Shown here: in pieces, positions 1 through 6,704 of the stretch | Layout: each line of letters starts with the position of its first letter | How positions within the stretch are numbered: the first letter of the stretch is position 1 | Assembly (NCBI GenBank): GCA_016840465.1 | Contig: JAEOSH010000050.1 | Coordinates: 1-16,210, forward strand | Origin: Candidatus Baldrarchaeum yapensis | GTDB lineage: Archaea; Asgardarchaeota; Baldrarchaeia; Baldrarchaeales; Baldrarchaeaceae | DNA length: 16,210 bases | Direction: 5' to 3' | Notes under the pieces: generated by a model | The model's database searches: none | Seen by the model: only the letters and a program-made list of their open reading frames with translations | Told to the model about the DNA's origin: nothing | Position numbers and translations under genes: made by a program

Positions 1-73
1 GGACATAATATTCTGTTAATTAATTACGATTTTGAATTCAATTTATATAATCAAATCTCTCTATCGTGAGAAA

Positions 74-151
74 ATGAGATTAATTTCACGCAGGATCACT
101 GGTGTTTTTGATGTTCCATTTAAAAGCAAATATTTGACCACCGAAAAATAA
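74..151 (+). CDS. possible leaderless small ORF, 25 aa
   Basis: A 25-codon frame starts at an ATG 28 bases after the centre of a TATA-like element (TTTATATAA, 42-50), which is where an archaeal leaderless start would lie. The product would be basic (MRLISRRITGVFDVPFKSKY then LTTEK) with no motif I recognise. A weak GTGAG lies just before the ATG. The rest of 1-188 is AT-rich with no other gene visible. The frame is short enough to be chance, and no homology can be claimed. Confidence 0.2.
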   Translation: MRLISRRITGVFDVPFKSKYLTTEK

Positions 152-188
152 GAGTTGTAAGTGCAGGATGATGTGCCTAGAAATTTCA

Positions 189-776
189 TCACTTTACTTT
201 CTTTTTTGGAATCCTTACCTCAACGACTCTGTTCTTAAAGTTCACTTGCATTTTAGAGGTGTCGATGTCTTGTGGCAGTTGCGTTTCATGTATCAACCTT
301 CCATCGCAGTAAATCCTTATGGCTCCCTCATGCGGTTCAACTCTTATGCTTTCCTTGTCGGTCGTTGGAACTTCAGCTACGACTACCACCTCGTTGTTCA
401 TCTCTATTACGTCAAGGAGTAAGCTGTCGTTTTCGGTTTGCGGAAATGGCATCGGAGGGTTTATGGGAAACGGGGGCTCTGGAGCTGGTAATGGAAGCGG
501 CATCAGTGGAGGTGATCTTCTAGTATTGTCCTGCCGCGGTGCTTCTTCGATGTACTCGTGAACTTCGGGCTCTCTGCTCCTATCGGTGGATTTCCACTCC
601 CTGACTATCCTTCGTCCATCAGGAAGTATTACCTCTTCTCTTCCGTATGCGATATACCTTTGGAGGACCTTCGTGCCGATTTTATTGTCGATTTCGGGGG
701 TTTCTCTCATCAATGTGCGCAGGAGGCGATCGAAGAAACTCATGATTCTTTTTACATCTTCACTCCACCAGTACAT
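189..776 (-). CDS. Hsp20/alpha-crystallin family small heat shock protein with proline-rich linker
   Basis: ATP-independent holdase chaperone of the cytoplasm, 195 aa. The alpha-crystallin domain spans roughly residues 118-192 (LLLDVIEMNNEVVVVAEVP to VEVRIP). The N-terminal part carries an ILPDGRRIVREW segment matching the GPDGKPVVREF segment of the second Hsp20 at 15213. Residues about 88-112 form a strongly proline-rich linker (PPLMPLPLPAPEPPFPINPP), unusual for the family. The usual NGVL motif near the domain end reads NRVV, and no C-terminal I-x-I motif is visible, so oligomer assembly may differ. I chose the ATG at 776 rather than the GTG at 785, because that GTG lies inside the Shine-Dalgarno AAGGAGGTGA, which sits correctly for 776. 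The gene is divergent from the regulator at 877, and their shared promoter region holds repeated GGTCACC sites, so control by that regulator is likely. Confidence 0.9.
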   Translation of the reverse strand: MYWWSEDVKRIMSFFDRLLRTLMRETPEIDNKIGTKVLQRYIAYGREEVILPDGRRIVREWKSTDRSREPEVHEYIEEAPRQDNTRRSPPLMPLPLPAPEPPFPINPPMPFPQTENDSLLLDVIEMNNEVVVVAEVPTTDKESIRVEPHEGAIRIYCDGRLIHETQLPQDIDTSKMQVNFKNRVVEVRIPKKKVK

Positions 777-850
777 GATGGTCACCTCCTTGTGATGGTC
801 ACCATTTATTGACCAAGGTCATATAATGGTGACCTATATATAAGTTTATC
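777..850. promoter_or_regulatory. divergent promoter region with repeated GGTCACC/GGTGACC half-sites
   Basis: GGTCACC occurs at 780-786 and 797-803, its complement GGTGACC at 828-834, and a TGACC-AA-GGTCA inverted repeat at 810-821. The first copy overlaps the Hsp20 Shine-Dalgarno. A TATA box for the rightward regulator (TATATATAAG, 835-844) abuts the 828-834 site. A TATA-like CATTATATG, read leftward around 819-828, would serve Hsp20. Binding here would block both promoters. This is inferred from the repeat pattern, and no binding data exist for this protein. Confidence 0.6.
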
Positions 851-876
851 GCTAATCACATAATGAGGTGAGCAAC

Positions 877-1356
877 ATGGATATCGACGATTACATGAGG
901 TACATGGAGGAACTACTGGAGAGATTGCGAGTCTTGATGACGCAAAACTGCATAAGAATACTTCAAATGCTGGAAGAGCCAAAGTACTGGACACAACTTG
1001 TGGAAGAGTTGAATATGCACAGGTGGCTCGTTAAGAGATATCTAGATAAACTGCTTGAGGTCGGTTTGGTGGAGAGTTTCGTAAAACCGTCGGAACGTGG
1101 ACCACCTAGGCGGTATTACAGGCTTGCTAAAGAACTTGCTATCCTCTTTATAATATCATCGAATGGCGTTTTTATTCGTGAAATCCCCCTAAGTAGCAAT
1201 GAAGTTGCCATTCAGGAGGTTTTAAAGAAGTATCCATCGGTTAGGCGCATCCTCGAGATCGGGCAAGAAATCCCACACGAGGAAATTGAGAAGGAAATAA
1301 ATTCACTTACGCTAGCAATAAGACTTCTACTATCGTTGCGCAGATCCAAACGATAG
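877..1356 (+). CDS. winged-helix (ArsR-like) transcriptional regulator, candidate heat-shock repressor
   Basis: A 159-aa DNA-binding protein. Residues about 13-75 form an ArsR-type winged helix: a helix with CIRILQMLEEPKYWTQLVEEL, a recognition helix around MHRWLVKRYLDKLLEVGLVE, and a wing with GPPRRYYRL. The C-terminal half is helical and charged and probably serves dimerisation. The start is the ATG at 877, preceded by GAGGTGA with a five-base gap; the GTG at 868 is part of that Shine-Dalgarno. Archaeal Phr is an ArsR-like repressor that controls hsp20 and itself, and the divergent arrangement here with shared GGTCACC sites suggests a similar role. That is inference from context and fold; direct orthology to Phr is not established. 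Confidence 0.8.
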   Translation: MDIDDYMRYMEELLERLRVLMTQNCIRILQMLEEPKYWTQLVEELNMHRWLVKRYLDKLLEVGLVESFVKPSERGPPRRYYRLAKELAILFIISSNGVFIREIPLSSNEVAIQEVLKKYPSVRRILEIGQEIPHEEIEKEINSLTLAIRLLLSLRRSKR

Positions 1357-1421
1357 ATTTTCGAAGAAAAATGAAGGTTGCTAATGTGTCATTGCGGAGA
1401 ATCTGCACTATTAAAATCTAC

Positions 1422-1604
1422 CTATAATTTGGAAGTTACCGAAGTCCTCATGTTGATCGTGGCGTCGATCGCGTACTTCTTTATACCTTCGAATCTGAGG
1501 AATCGCGGGGGTATTTCCTCAGGATCTGGAGAGCGATCACTTTGAATTTGACGTACTTCGGCAAAACGCGTGGGCTCGACAGCGGAGCACATGCATTCTT
1601 GAGA
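1422..1604 (-). pseudogene. remnant of an unidentified protein-coding gene (C-terminal part)
   Basis: On the minus strand, one frame reads SSPRVLPKYVKFKVIALQIL then RKYP and stops soon after. Shifting at the C5 run near 1511 continues as RFLRFEGIKKYAIDATINM to a TAG at 1422-1424. The joined segment of about 60 residues looks like real protein, with charged and hydrophobic alternation and typical codon use. It has no start codon with a ribosome binding site and no upstream continuation that I could find. I do not recognise the family. Its position beside a direct repeat and a structured RNA suggests a decayed locus. Confidence 0.35.
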
Positions 1605-1646
1605 ATTCCCTAAGTAATTGAGGTGTTTCGTTAAAGAATTCCCTAA
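1602..1646. repeat. 12-bp direct repeat AGAATTCCCTAA, two copies
   Basis: AGAATTCCCTAA occurs at 1602-1613 and again at 1635-1646, with starts 33 bases apart, in gene-free sequence just upstream of the remnant at 1422-1604. Two copies are too few for a CRISPR array. They could be a regulator's tandem sites, a duplication scar or chance. Confidence 0.45.
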
Positions 1647-1792
1647 ACTCTGTGTTACACGTTATTCTTTCGAGAAGCCTTAATGGTTTTTCATGTTTTT
1701 ATGGGGGAACCGCATGTCTATCTGCCTTCGTGGCTTGGATAAATACGTATGAGAAAGTTCAGTTTTTTGTCACTATACGTATCACGGATTCG

Positions 1793-1959
1793 GGCGGCGC
1801 GGTTTGTGCACAAAGAGAACGCAAATTTTGGACGAATTGATCTTCCGTGATAATGTTGCTGACGCAGGAGGATGAGTGCAGTTCTGAAAGAGAGGGACAT
1901 CCTCTCCTGTCAGTTGGTTGGCGGTATATATGAGTGCTGACCGCGCCCTTCTACTTTTT
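1793..1959 (+). ncRNA. candidate structured non-coding RNA with closing stem and T-tract
   Basis: An 8-bp perfect stem (GGCGCGGT 1796-1803 with ACCGCGCC 1940-1947) closes a region of about 150 bases. It extends by one G-C pair across a bulge and is followed by a T5 run at 1955-1959 that could terminate transcription. Inside are ATCTTCC 1840-1846 with GGAGGAT 1867-1873 and a tight hairpin GAGAGG 1890-1895 with CCTCTC 1901-1906. A 12-bp palindrome TTTGTGCACAAA lies at 1803-1814. The 3' strand ACCGC could pair instead with a local GCGGT at 1921-1925, so two folds compete. A TATA-like GATAAATAC near 1738-1746 could start it at about 1770. The next gene has its own TATA at 2032, so this need not be its leader. 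It matches no RNA family I can name. Confidence 0.4.
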
Positions 1960-2031
1960 GCCCTACCTGTCATAGGTAATCGTTACCTTGACGAAAGACA
2001 ACCTTTTGGTGGGGCCCAGTTCATCGAAGGA

Positions 2032-2077
2032 TTTATAAGTATGTTCTAGGGTATGTAGGATAAAATATCCTAGAGGG
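2032..2077 (+). promoter_or_regulatory. TATA box and palindromic operator for the ECF S-component operon
   Basis: A TATA-like TTTATAAG at 2032-2039 predicts a start near 2062. The palindrome TAGGATA-AAA-TATCCTA (2056-2072) is centred on that point and ends one base before the Shine-Dalgarno AGAGGG (2072-2077, sharing base 2072). It is well placed for a repressor to block initiation. As RNA it would be only partly transcribed, so an operator is likelier than a hairpin. Confidence 0.45.
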
Positions 2078-2083
2078 CAAAAG

Positions 2084-2653
2084 ATGAACAGGGTGCAGGA
2101 ACTCTCTGTTACAGCGGTTCTTTCAGCGGCTGCTGCATCTCTAAGAATAATAAAGCATCTAATCGCCGGTCCAATACAGTTCGTGAATATACCCGCAGTA
2201 TTTGCGATAATCGGGGGCGCTGTTTTTGGAGCAAGGATCGGATTTTTAGTGGGGCTGTTTTCCTTTGTTATTTCCGACTTCATACTTGGACCAGGCCCTT
2301 GGACGGCGGTTAATTCTATACTTTGCGGCCTCATTGGTGTCATTTCATCGGTTCTATGGTACGGCGAGACGAGTGTAAGCAGACTTGAGGTAGGCGCAAC
2401 CACGTACTTACTATTGTTCATGAACGACATCCTTAACTCTATGATCCTCTATCTGCTGTTAGGATTTTCCATACAGCAAGCGGCCATCATATCGGTCGTT
2501 GGTTTGTTCTTACCAATTGCAGGTGGATGGATGTTTTTCGTGGGGCCAATCACCGAGGGAACCACATCAGTACTTGCCGCCACACTCATGCCAGAAATCA
2601 GAGAGAGGTTGCAATACGTGTTACCAACGGGTGAGAGCGTTGAGAGAGAGTAG
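2084..2653 (+). CDS. ECF transporter S component-like membrane protein
   Basis: A 189-aa integral membrane protein with about five or six hydrophobic helices and the look of the substrate-binding S subunit of energy-coupling-factor vitamin transporters. It starts with an amphipathic segment (ELSVTAVLSAAAASLRIIKH) and then a glycine-rich helix with FAIIGGAVFGARIGFLVGL, both characteristic of this group; family length is usually 170-200 aa. The start ATG has AGAGGG six bases upstream. EcfA and EcfT subunits are not in the window and would have to come from elsewhere as a shared module. It overlaps the next gene, a DUF4430 protein of the transcobalamin-like type, which points to cobalamin or a corrinoid as substrate. 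The substrate is inferred; family membership is fairly secure. Confidence 0.75.
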   Translation: MNRVQELSVTAVLSAAAASLRIIKHLIAGPIQFVNIPAVFAIIGGAVFGARIGFLVGLFSFVISDFILGPGPWTAVNSILCGLIGVISSVLWYGETSVSRLEVGATTYLLLFMNDILNSMILYLLLGFSIQQAAIISVVGLFLPIAGGWMFFVGPITEGTTSVLAATLMPEIRERLQYVLPTGESVERE

Positions 2654-3092
2654 AGCGTTTCTCATGCTGACGGTGGCAATTCTCGTAACGATCTTAGGGG
2701 CATTCATCTCTCATTGGTGTCTAATGGAGAATGGAAAGTCACTGGCAATAAGCGGGGAATCCGGGGAAGGTATCTGGCCAAAATTAGTTTTAAACGTCAC
2801 AGTGGTGATAGACTATGAAAATGGTACTGTTGAGAGGCATATCATCGAGAGACTTTTCTATCCTCATGTGACCGTATTTGATGCGCTGATTGCAGTTGCA
2901 AATGTAAGCTATCGGTATTATGGGGATTTAGTTTTTGTAGAGGGGATTAATGGAGTGTTCAATAATGAGAATAACAATGGCCGATACTGGCAGTACTGGA
3001 TAGATGGAGAGTATGGGCAGGTTGCCGCGAATAAGTGTATTTTGAATAATTGTAGTGTTGTTGAGTGGAGGTACGTTCCTTCACAATTTTAG
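2640..3092 (+). CDS. secreted/anchored DUF4430 (transcobalamin-like) protein
   Basis: A 150-aa extracytoplasmic protein. Residues 1-25 are a signal peptide or anchor (RESR then a hydrophobic run). The DUF4430 domain spans about 45-150, with LVLNVTVVIDYENGTV, a central TVFDALIAVANV helix and the hallmark end GRYWQYWIDGE, AANKCIL and VVEWRY. This fold forms the C-terminal domain of transcobalamin and intrinsic factor and occurs in prokaryotic surface proteins. The start is uncertain. TTG 2640 has GGTGAG five bases upstream and gives a basic n-region; GTG 2631 and ATG 2664 are alternatives in the same frame. It overlaps the S-component gene by 14 bases, implying translational coupling. Two cysteines (KCILNNC) near the end could form a disulfide. 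Confidence 0.75.
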   Translation: MRESRAFLMLTVAILVTILGAFISHWCLMENGKSLAISGESGEGIWPKLVLNVTVVIDYENGTVERHIIERLFYPHVTVFDALIAVANVSYRYYGDLVFVEGINGVFNNENNNGRYWQYWIDGEYGQVAANKCILNNCSVVEWRYVPSQF

Positions 3093-3107
3093 GAGGTGAT
3101 AAACTAC

Positions 3108-3869
3108 ATGTTTAAGCGGAAAAGTTGCTCACACTGCCCACATCTGGTAATAGCGGCACTTGTGGTGTTCCTGCTATTGTTAATGGTGGTTTGCCCATCA
3201 GCATACGCAGTACCGACTGGTGGCTTGCCCATTAAGGAGGGGGACGAGTTTGTATGGGAAATTACGAGGGCGAATGGCTCACCAGCGTTCTGGTGGCATA
3301 CGTATCCCAATGGTAGCTACGAGACAATAACGTACACGTTCGAGAAAGGAGGCCTGCTGAAGTTTAAGATTACAAAGATCACCGAGGAAGAAGTGTACGG
3401 CTCATTAACTGTTGGGAACCTTACGCTTGACAACACCACGCTCTCCGAGATAAGTTGCAACTTAGCGCTTGCACCATGGCCCTATCACAAGGTATTCTCA
3501 CTAATGGTACCGACAGATTGGGAGTATCTCTCAAAGGTTGCACGTGAGAACATGAGTCTGACCGTGAGTGAGAGGGACATTTGGTACTTTACAGGGTCGT
3601 CGTTATGGCATCTACACGTGGTTATTATTAGCGGGACGTTTAAGGGGTTTGCCGAACAACAGGTCTATCTCGTATATGATAAGCAGAGCGGAGTGTTAAT
3701 CGAAGGGATGGGCAAATTTGGCAACTTTGAGATATACCTAGAACTGAGAGATGTGAAAAGTGATGCCTTCAGACCCTTGAACTTCATACTTGTGATTGTA
3801 GGTGTTTCCATAGCCGTTGTGGTTATTTTGATCGCAGCACTGAGTTTAAGAAGAAGGGTGCCCAAATAA
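3108..3869 (+). CDS. secreted, C-terminally membrane-anchored protein of unknown function
   Basis: A 253-aa protein I do not recognise. It has an N-terminal basic stretch and signal sequence (FKRKSC, then LVIAALVVFLLLLMVV, likely cut after AYA), an ectodomain of about 190 residues rich in aromatic residues and N-glycosylation sequons (NGS, NLT, NTT, NMS), and a C-terminal helix (FILVIVGVSIAVVVILIAAL) followed by RRR. It would therefore be anchored at the outer face of the membrane. The ATG at 3108 has a near-perfect AGGAGGTGAT nine bases upstream; the GTG inside that motif at 3096 is not the start. It lies 15 bases after the DUF4430 gene, so it is the third gene of the uptake operon and may be part of the surface capture apparatus. 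Confidence 0.75.
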   Translation: MFKRKSCSHCPHLVIAALVVFLLLLMVVCPSAYAVPTGGLPIKEGDEFVWEITRANGSPAFWWHTYPNGSYETITYTFEKGGLLKFKITKITEEEVYGSLTVGNLTLDNTTLSEISCNLALAPWPYHKVFSLMVPTDWEYLSKVARENMSLTVSERDIWYFTGSSLWHLHVVIISGTFKGFAEQQVYLVYDKQSGVLIEGMGKFGNFEIYLELRDVKSDAFRPLNFILVIVGVSIAVVVILIAALSLRRRVPK

Positions 3870-3928
3870 TCAAATAATCCTCATTCTTCAATATTTTTAT
3901 TTGTGATCCATTATCTAAATCGTGTTTC

Positions 3929-3956
3929 TCATAAAATGCATGAATACGTACGTACG
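3929..3956 (+). promoter_or_regulatory. promoter and palindromic operator of the HEPN/nucleotidyltransferase operon
   Basis: A TATA-like CATAAAATG (3930-3938) predicts a start near 3960. Between them lies CGTACGTACG (3947-3956), a perfect 10-bp palindrome and part of a longer tacgtacgtacg tract. Toxin-antitoxin operons are commonly autoregulated at such a position. The rest of 3870-3982 is AT-rich with a T-run (about 3893-3897) that could terminate the preceding operon. Confidence 0.4.
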
Positions 3957-3982
3957 AGTAGCAAGATGAGCGAGGTCACCAC

Positions 3983-4381
3983 ATGAGTTCAGCTTCACGC
4001 TACAAGGATTGGTTCTCGGAGGCGGAGGACGATTTTAAAGCGGCACTTCTATTAAAAGAGGGAAAAATGTATGGGAAGGCTTGTTTCTTTGCGCAACAGG
4101 CTGCGAAGAAGGCTTTGAAGGCATTACTTTTAAAATTGTATAAAACTTACGAAGATACGCACAGTGTAATGAAATTATTGTCAAAGCTAAGCGGGTTTTT
4201 GAAATTAGACGATAAATTGCGCGCATGTGCACAGTTACTTGATAGACATTACCTTCCCCCTAGGTATCCGAATATGTGGCCATCTGGTGCACCTCATGAA
4301 TTTTATAACGAGGGGGATGCCGAGGAGGCGATCGACTGTGCAAGAAGAATTCTTGAACTCGTTAGACGGCATATTACATGA
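3983..4381 (+). CDS. HEPN domain protein (HEPN/MNT pair)
   Basis: A 132-aa all-helical HEPN protein. It shows the family signature order: WFSEAEDDFKAALLLKEGK at the start, FFAQQAAKKALKALLLK in the second helix, then LLDRHYLPPRYPNMW and AEEAIDCARRILELV at the end. HEPN proteins paired with minimal nucleotidyltransferases form toxin-antitoxin or stress modules in many archaea. I find no R-x4-6-H motif, the catalytic signature of RNase-active HEPN proteins such as HepT, so RNase activity is doubtful and the pair may work differently. The start ATG has GAGGT six bases upstream. The partner gene begins inside the 3' end of this one. Confidence 0.88.
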   Translation: MSSASRYKDWFSEAEDDFKAALLLKEGKMYGKACFFAQQAAKKALKALLLKLYKTYEDTHSVMKLLSKLSGFLKLDDKLRACAQLLDRHYLPPRYPNMWPSGAPHEFYNEGDAEEAIDCARRILELVRRHIT

Positions 4382-4802
4382 TATTAAGAGAAGGAATCCC
4401 TCATTTGATGAAATTGATGGTTTAAAGAAACTAATACTTGAGATACTTCGCAAATATAAGCCAAAAGCCATTATAATAGCGGGATCGCTCGCTGAGGGAA
4501 AGTGGATAAGAGGGATGAGTGATATTGATATTCTTGTCATAACAGATGCTGTTCGGGGCGAGAAACTCACTATGCGCTCATTCATTACTAGCATAAACGA
4601 GGTTGATGCGCAGGTTTCTATGTTTACGGAAGAGGAAGTTTTAATGGGCATGGACAATTTGAACTTCTTCTTCATTTCGGCGATTTATTACGGGATTCCC
4701 GTTTATGGTAGTGAATGTTATCAAAGGCTCAAAATGCATTTAGAGAAAATGATTTCGGAGCGTAAAATCAAGAGAACAGAATATGGTTGGGTTTTTGAAT
4801 AG
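4338..4802 (+). CDS. minimal nucleotidyltransferase (MNT, pol beta superfamily), partner of HEPN
   Basis: A 154-aa pol-beta-type nucleotidyltransferase. The active-site pattern is plain: GSLAEGKWIRGMSDIDILVI contains the G-S and D-x-D metal-binding residues, with a further acidic site in EVDAQVSMF. In characterised pairs of this kind MntA adds AMP residues to the HEPN partner and neutralises it. I chose the GTG at 4338 because GAGGAGG (4322-4328) stands nine bases before it. It lies 44 bases inside the HEPN gene in another frame, so the two are translationally coupled. An ATG at 4378 overlapping the HEPN stop is out of frame. The gene ends 19 bases before the convergent oxidoreductase remnant. 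Confidence 0.87.
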   Translation: MQEEFLNSLDGILHDIKRRNPSFDEIDGLKKLILEILRKYKPKAIIIAGSLAEGKWIRGMSDIDILVITDAVRGEKLTMRSFITSINEVDAQVSMFTEEEVLMGMDNLNFFFISAIYYGIPVYGSECYQRLKMHLEKMISERKIKRTEYGWVFE

Positions 4803-4821
4803 AAATTAGGAGGGCCCCATT

Positions 4822-6688
4822 TCACTCGGGAAGTTTTATGTCCTTGGTATATTTTTCAAGCCCTAATTCCCTTACTTTACTCCTTGTCGGTCTTCCGTCC
4901 TTCCATCCTCTGAGTTTATAGTACTCCCCGAGCATTCTATCCAAGTGAACCACTTGGCCCTTCGATAGGCCTCTGGGTATGGGTTCCTCCAAGAACCTCT
5001 TCGGAAGAGTATCGTATTCCTTACCGTCGCCGAAACTTTTCACGTTAAATATTCTCTCGGCGTTGTATATCCTTTCTCCGATTTTTAGGAGTTCTTTCCA
5101 TGTTATGTCCCATCCGGTTACTGCTCCGAGTACCTCCGCAAGGTGTGGAAGTTCAAAGACATACGTTATGAACTCGCAAACTATCATGCTATCGACGGCG
5201 GCCTTAAGGTTCTGAGAGTACACGACAAGTTTTGCCCTGTTTTCTTCTGATAATCTATCGGGATATTCGAATAGGGCGTAGATCTCCCTCTTAATGGTAT
5301 ATCCCCTCAAATGGCAACCTCCTCTATTACTGGTGGCATAGGATAGTGCTTGTCCTTTCGCACCCCTGGGATCGTAGGCCGCCCATGTTTGCTTCCTCAC
5401 GGTGGGCGCTATATCGGTCATGTTATATTTCTTTGCAAGTCTGTATGCCCCCCTCGGCTAGCAGGTTTCCGATTCCTTTCCTATAGGCTATTAGCTCTAT
5501 AAGCCTGAAAACGGCGTCTTCATTCCCCCATACCGGCTTTAGTCCCTCAAGATCACTCAACTCGGAGTCTTTAATAATTCCTCTCTCGTATAACTCGAAG
5601 AGGAGACCGATGGTACCTCCGAGTTCTATGGTATCCAATTCCAGTTCGTTTGCCATATAATTTACCTTAGCGACCGCCTTTAGGTTGAACATTTCCAAAT
5701 TTGCTCCGAGCATGGCAAGGGTTTCGTACTCTGGGCCCGCCCCTTCTCCCTTATACTTCTCGTCCTCAACCCTAGTGTACTTGCCGCATCCCATTGGGCA
5801 ATAAGCGCATGGGTCATTGCTTACTAGGATCGTTGCCGCCATAAGTTCCCTACTTATGTTATGGGCTAACTCGTGGTATCCGTATCTGAAGTTTCTTACC
5901 GGGAGTATACCTGCTTCGTTGATGAAAGTTATGGCCATAGGTGTTCCAAGTATCGGGAATATTGCAGTTGCTACGGCGTTTTCTCCGATAATTTTTCAGA
6001 TGGTGCTTAACTACCTCCCTGAACCTTTCTTCATCCTTCATCGAGGGTCTAAGGGTGCCCCTCACGGCTATTGCCTTTAACTTCTTAGAACCCCAAAACC
6101 GCCCCATGACCTCCCCTTCCGACTGCTCTTCCTCCATCCACCATCAGAGATGCGTACAACACCTTGTTTTCTCCAGCCGAACCTATTGAAAGCACGCTCA
6201 CCTTCTTGTCTCCCAGTTCCTCCTCAATGATTTTTGTTGTTTCTCTAGTGGTTTTTCCCCACAGGTCTTTAGCGCTTCTTATTTCGACCTCCCCATCACG
6301 TATCCATATCCAGACGGGCTCCTCTGACGCCCCCTCAATTATAATTCCGTCAAATCCGGATTGCTTGAGTTATGCCCCAAAGTGACCCCTGCGTGAGAAT
6401 CGTGGACTGTTTCGGTCAAGGGGGACTTTGTGACGCTAACCCATCTTCCAGACGTTGGATATCTCGCGGCGGTGACCAGTCCTGTGAGGATGAACAACTT
6501 GTTTTCCGGGCTCAGGGGATTGACTTTCGGATTCACTTCCTCCAGCATATACCATACTCCGAGACCCCGTCCCCCCACCCACTTTCTTAGCACATCCTCC
6601 TTGGGCAGTGATTCGATGGATACCTTTTTCTTAGTTAGATTCACGCGTATAATTTTCCCCAGTATCCTCCCGGATATTCATCCGTCAT
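4822..6688 (-). pseudogene. aldehyde:ferredoxin oxidoreductase (tungsten enzyme family), frameshifted
   Basis: Members oxidise aldehydes with a tungsten-bispterin cofactor and a [4Fe-4S] cluster, passing electrons to ferredoxin. All domains are present over about 620 codons, the normal length: an N-terminal segment with GGRGLGVWYML and PTSGRWVSVTKSPLTETVHD, a middle with GSKKLKAIAVRG, the cluster motif CAYCPMGC (C-x2-C-x3-C), the fourth cysteine in DSMIVC, and ATSNRGGCHLRGY. The frame breaks five times: at the T-run near 6654-6657, the C4 at 6386-6389, C4 at 6091-6094, T5 at 5992-5996 and C6 at 5448-5453. Correcting one base at each gives continuous family sequence; one in-frame TAA remains at 6370-6372. 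The start ATG at 6688 has GGGTGA upstream and lies 16 bases after the membrane-protein gene. This is either a recent pseudogene or consensus indel error. The subfamily cannot be set from motifs alone. Confidence 0.88.
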
Positions 6689-6704
6689 ATATTTCACCCG
6701 CTGG

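Noticed and set aside
1602-1646. CRISPR-like direct repeats
   Set aside because: Only two 12-bp copies, with no further units and no cas genes.
1847-1890. Box C/D-like sRNA signals (GTGATAA, CTGA, GGATGAG, CTGA)
   Set aside because: The spacing between the C-like and D'-like boxes is only about five bases and between C' and D about eight, too short for guide regions. The stems of the candidate ncRNA explain the sequence better.
1782-1973. Minus-strand ORF of 63 codons in the gap before the transporter operon
   Set aside because: No ribosome site or recognisable motif, and it lies opposite the structured region; probably a chance open frame.
2031-2083. Cobalamin riboswitch in the leader of the uptake operon
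   Set aside because: The predicted leader is only about 20 bases long and contains no B12-box sequence.
3974-3980. GGTCACC before the HEPN gene, identical to the heat-shock operator heptamer
   Set aside because: It overlaps the Shine-Dalgarno GAGGTCA, is single and has no inverted partner; likely coincidence.
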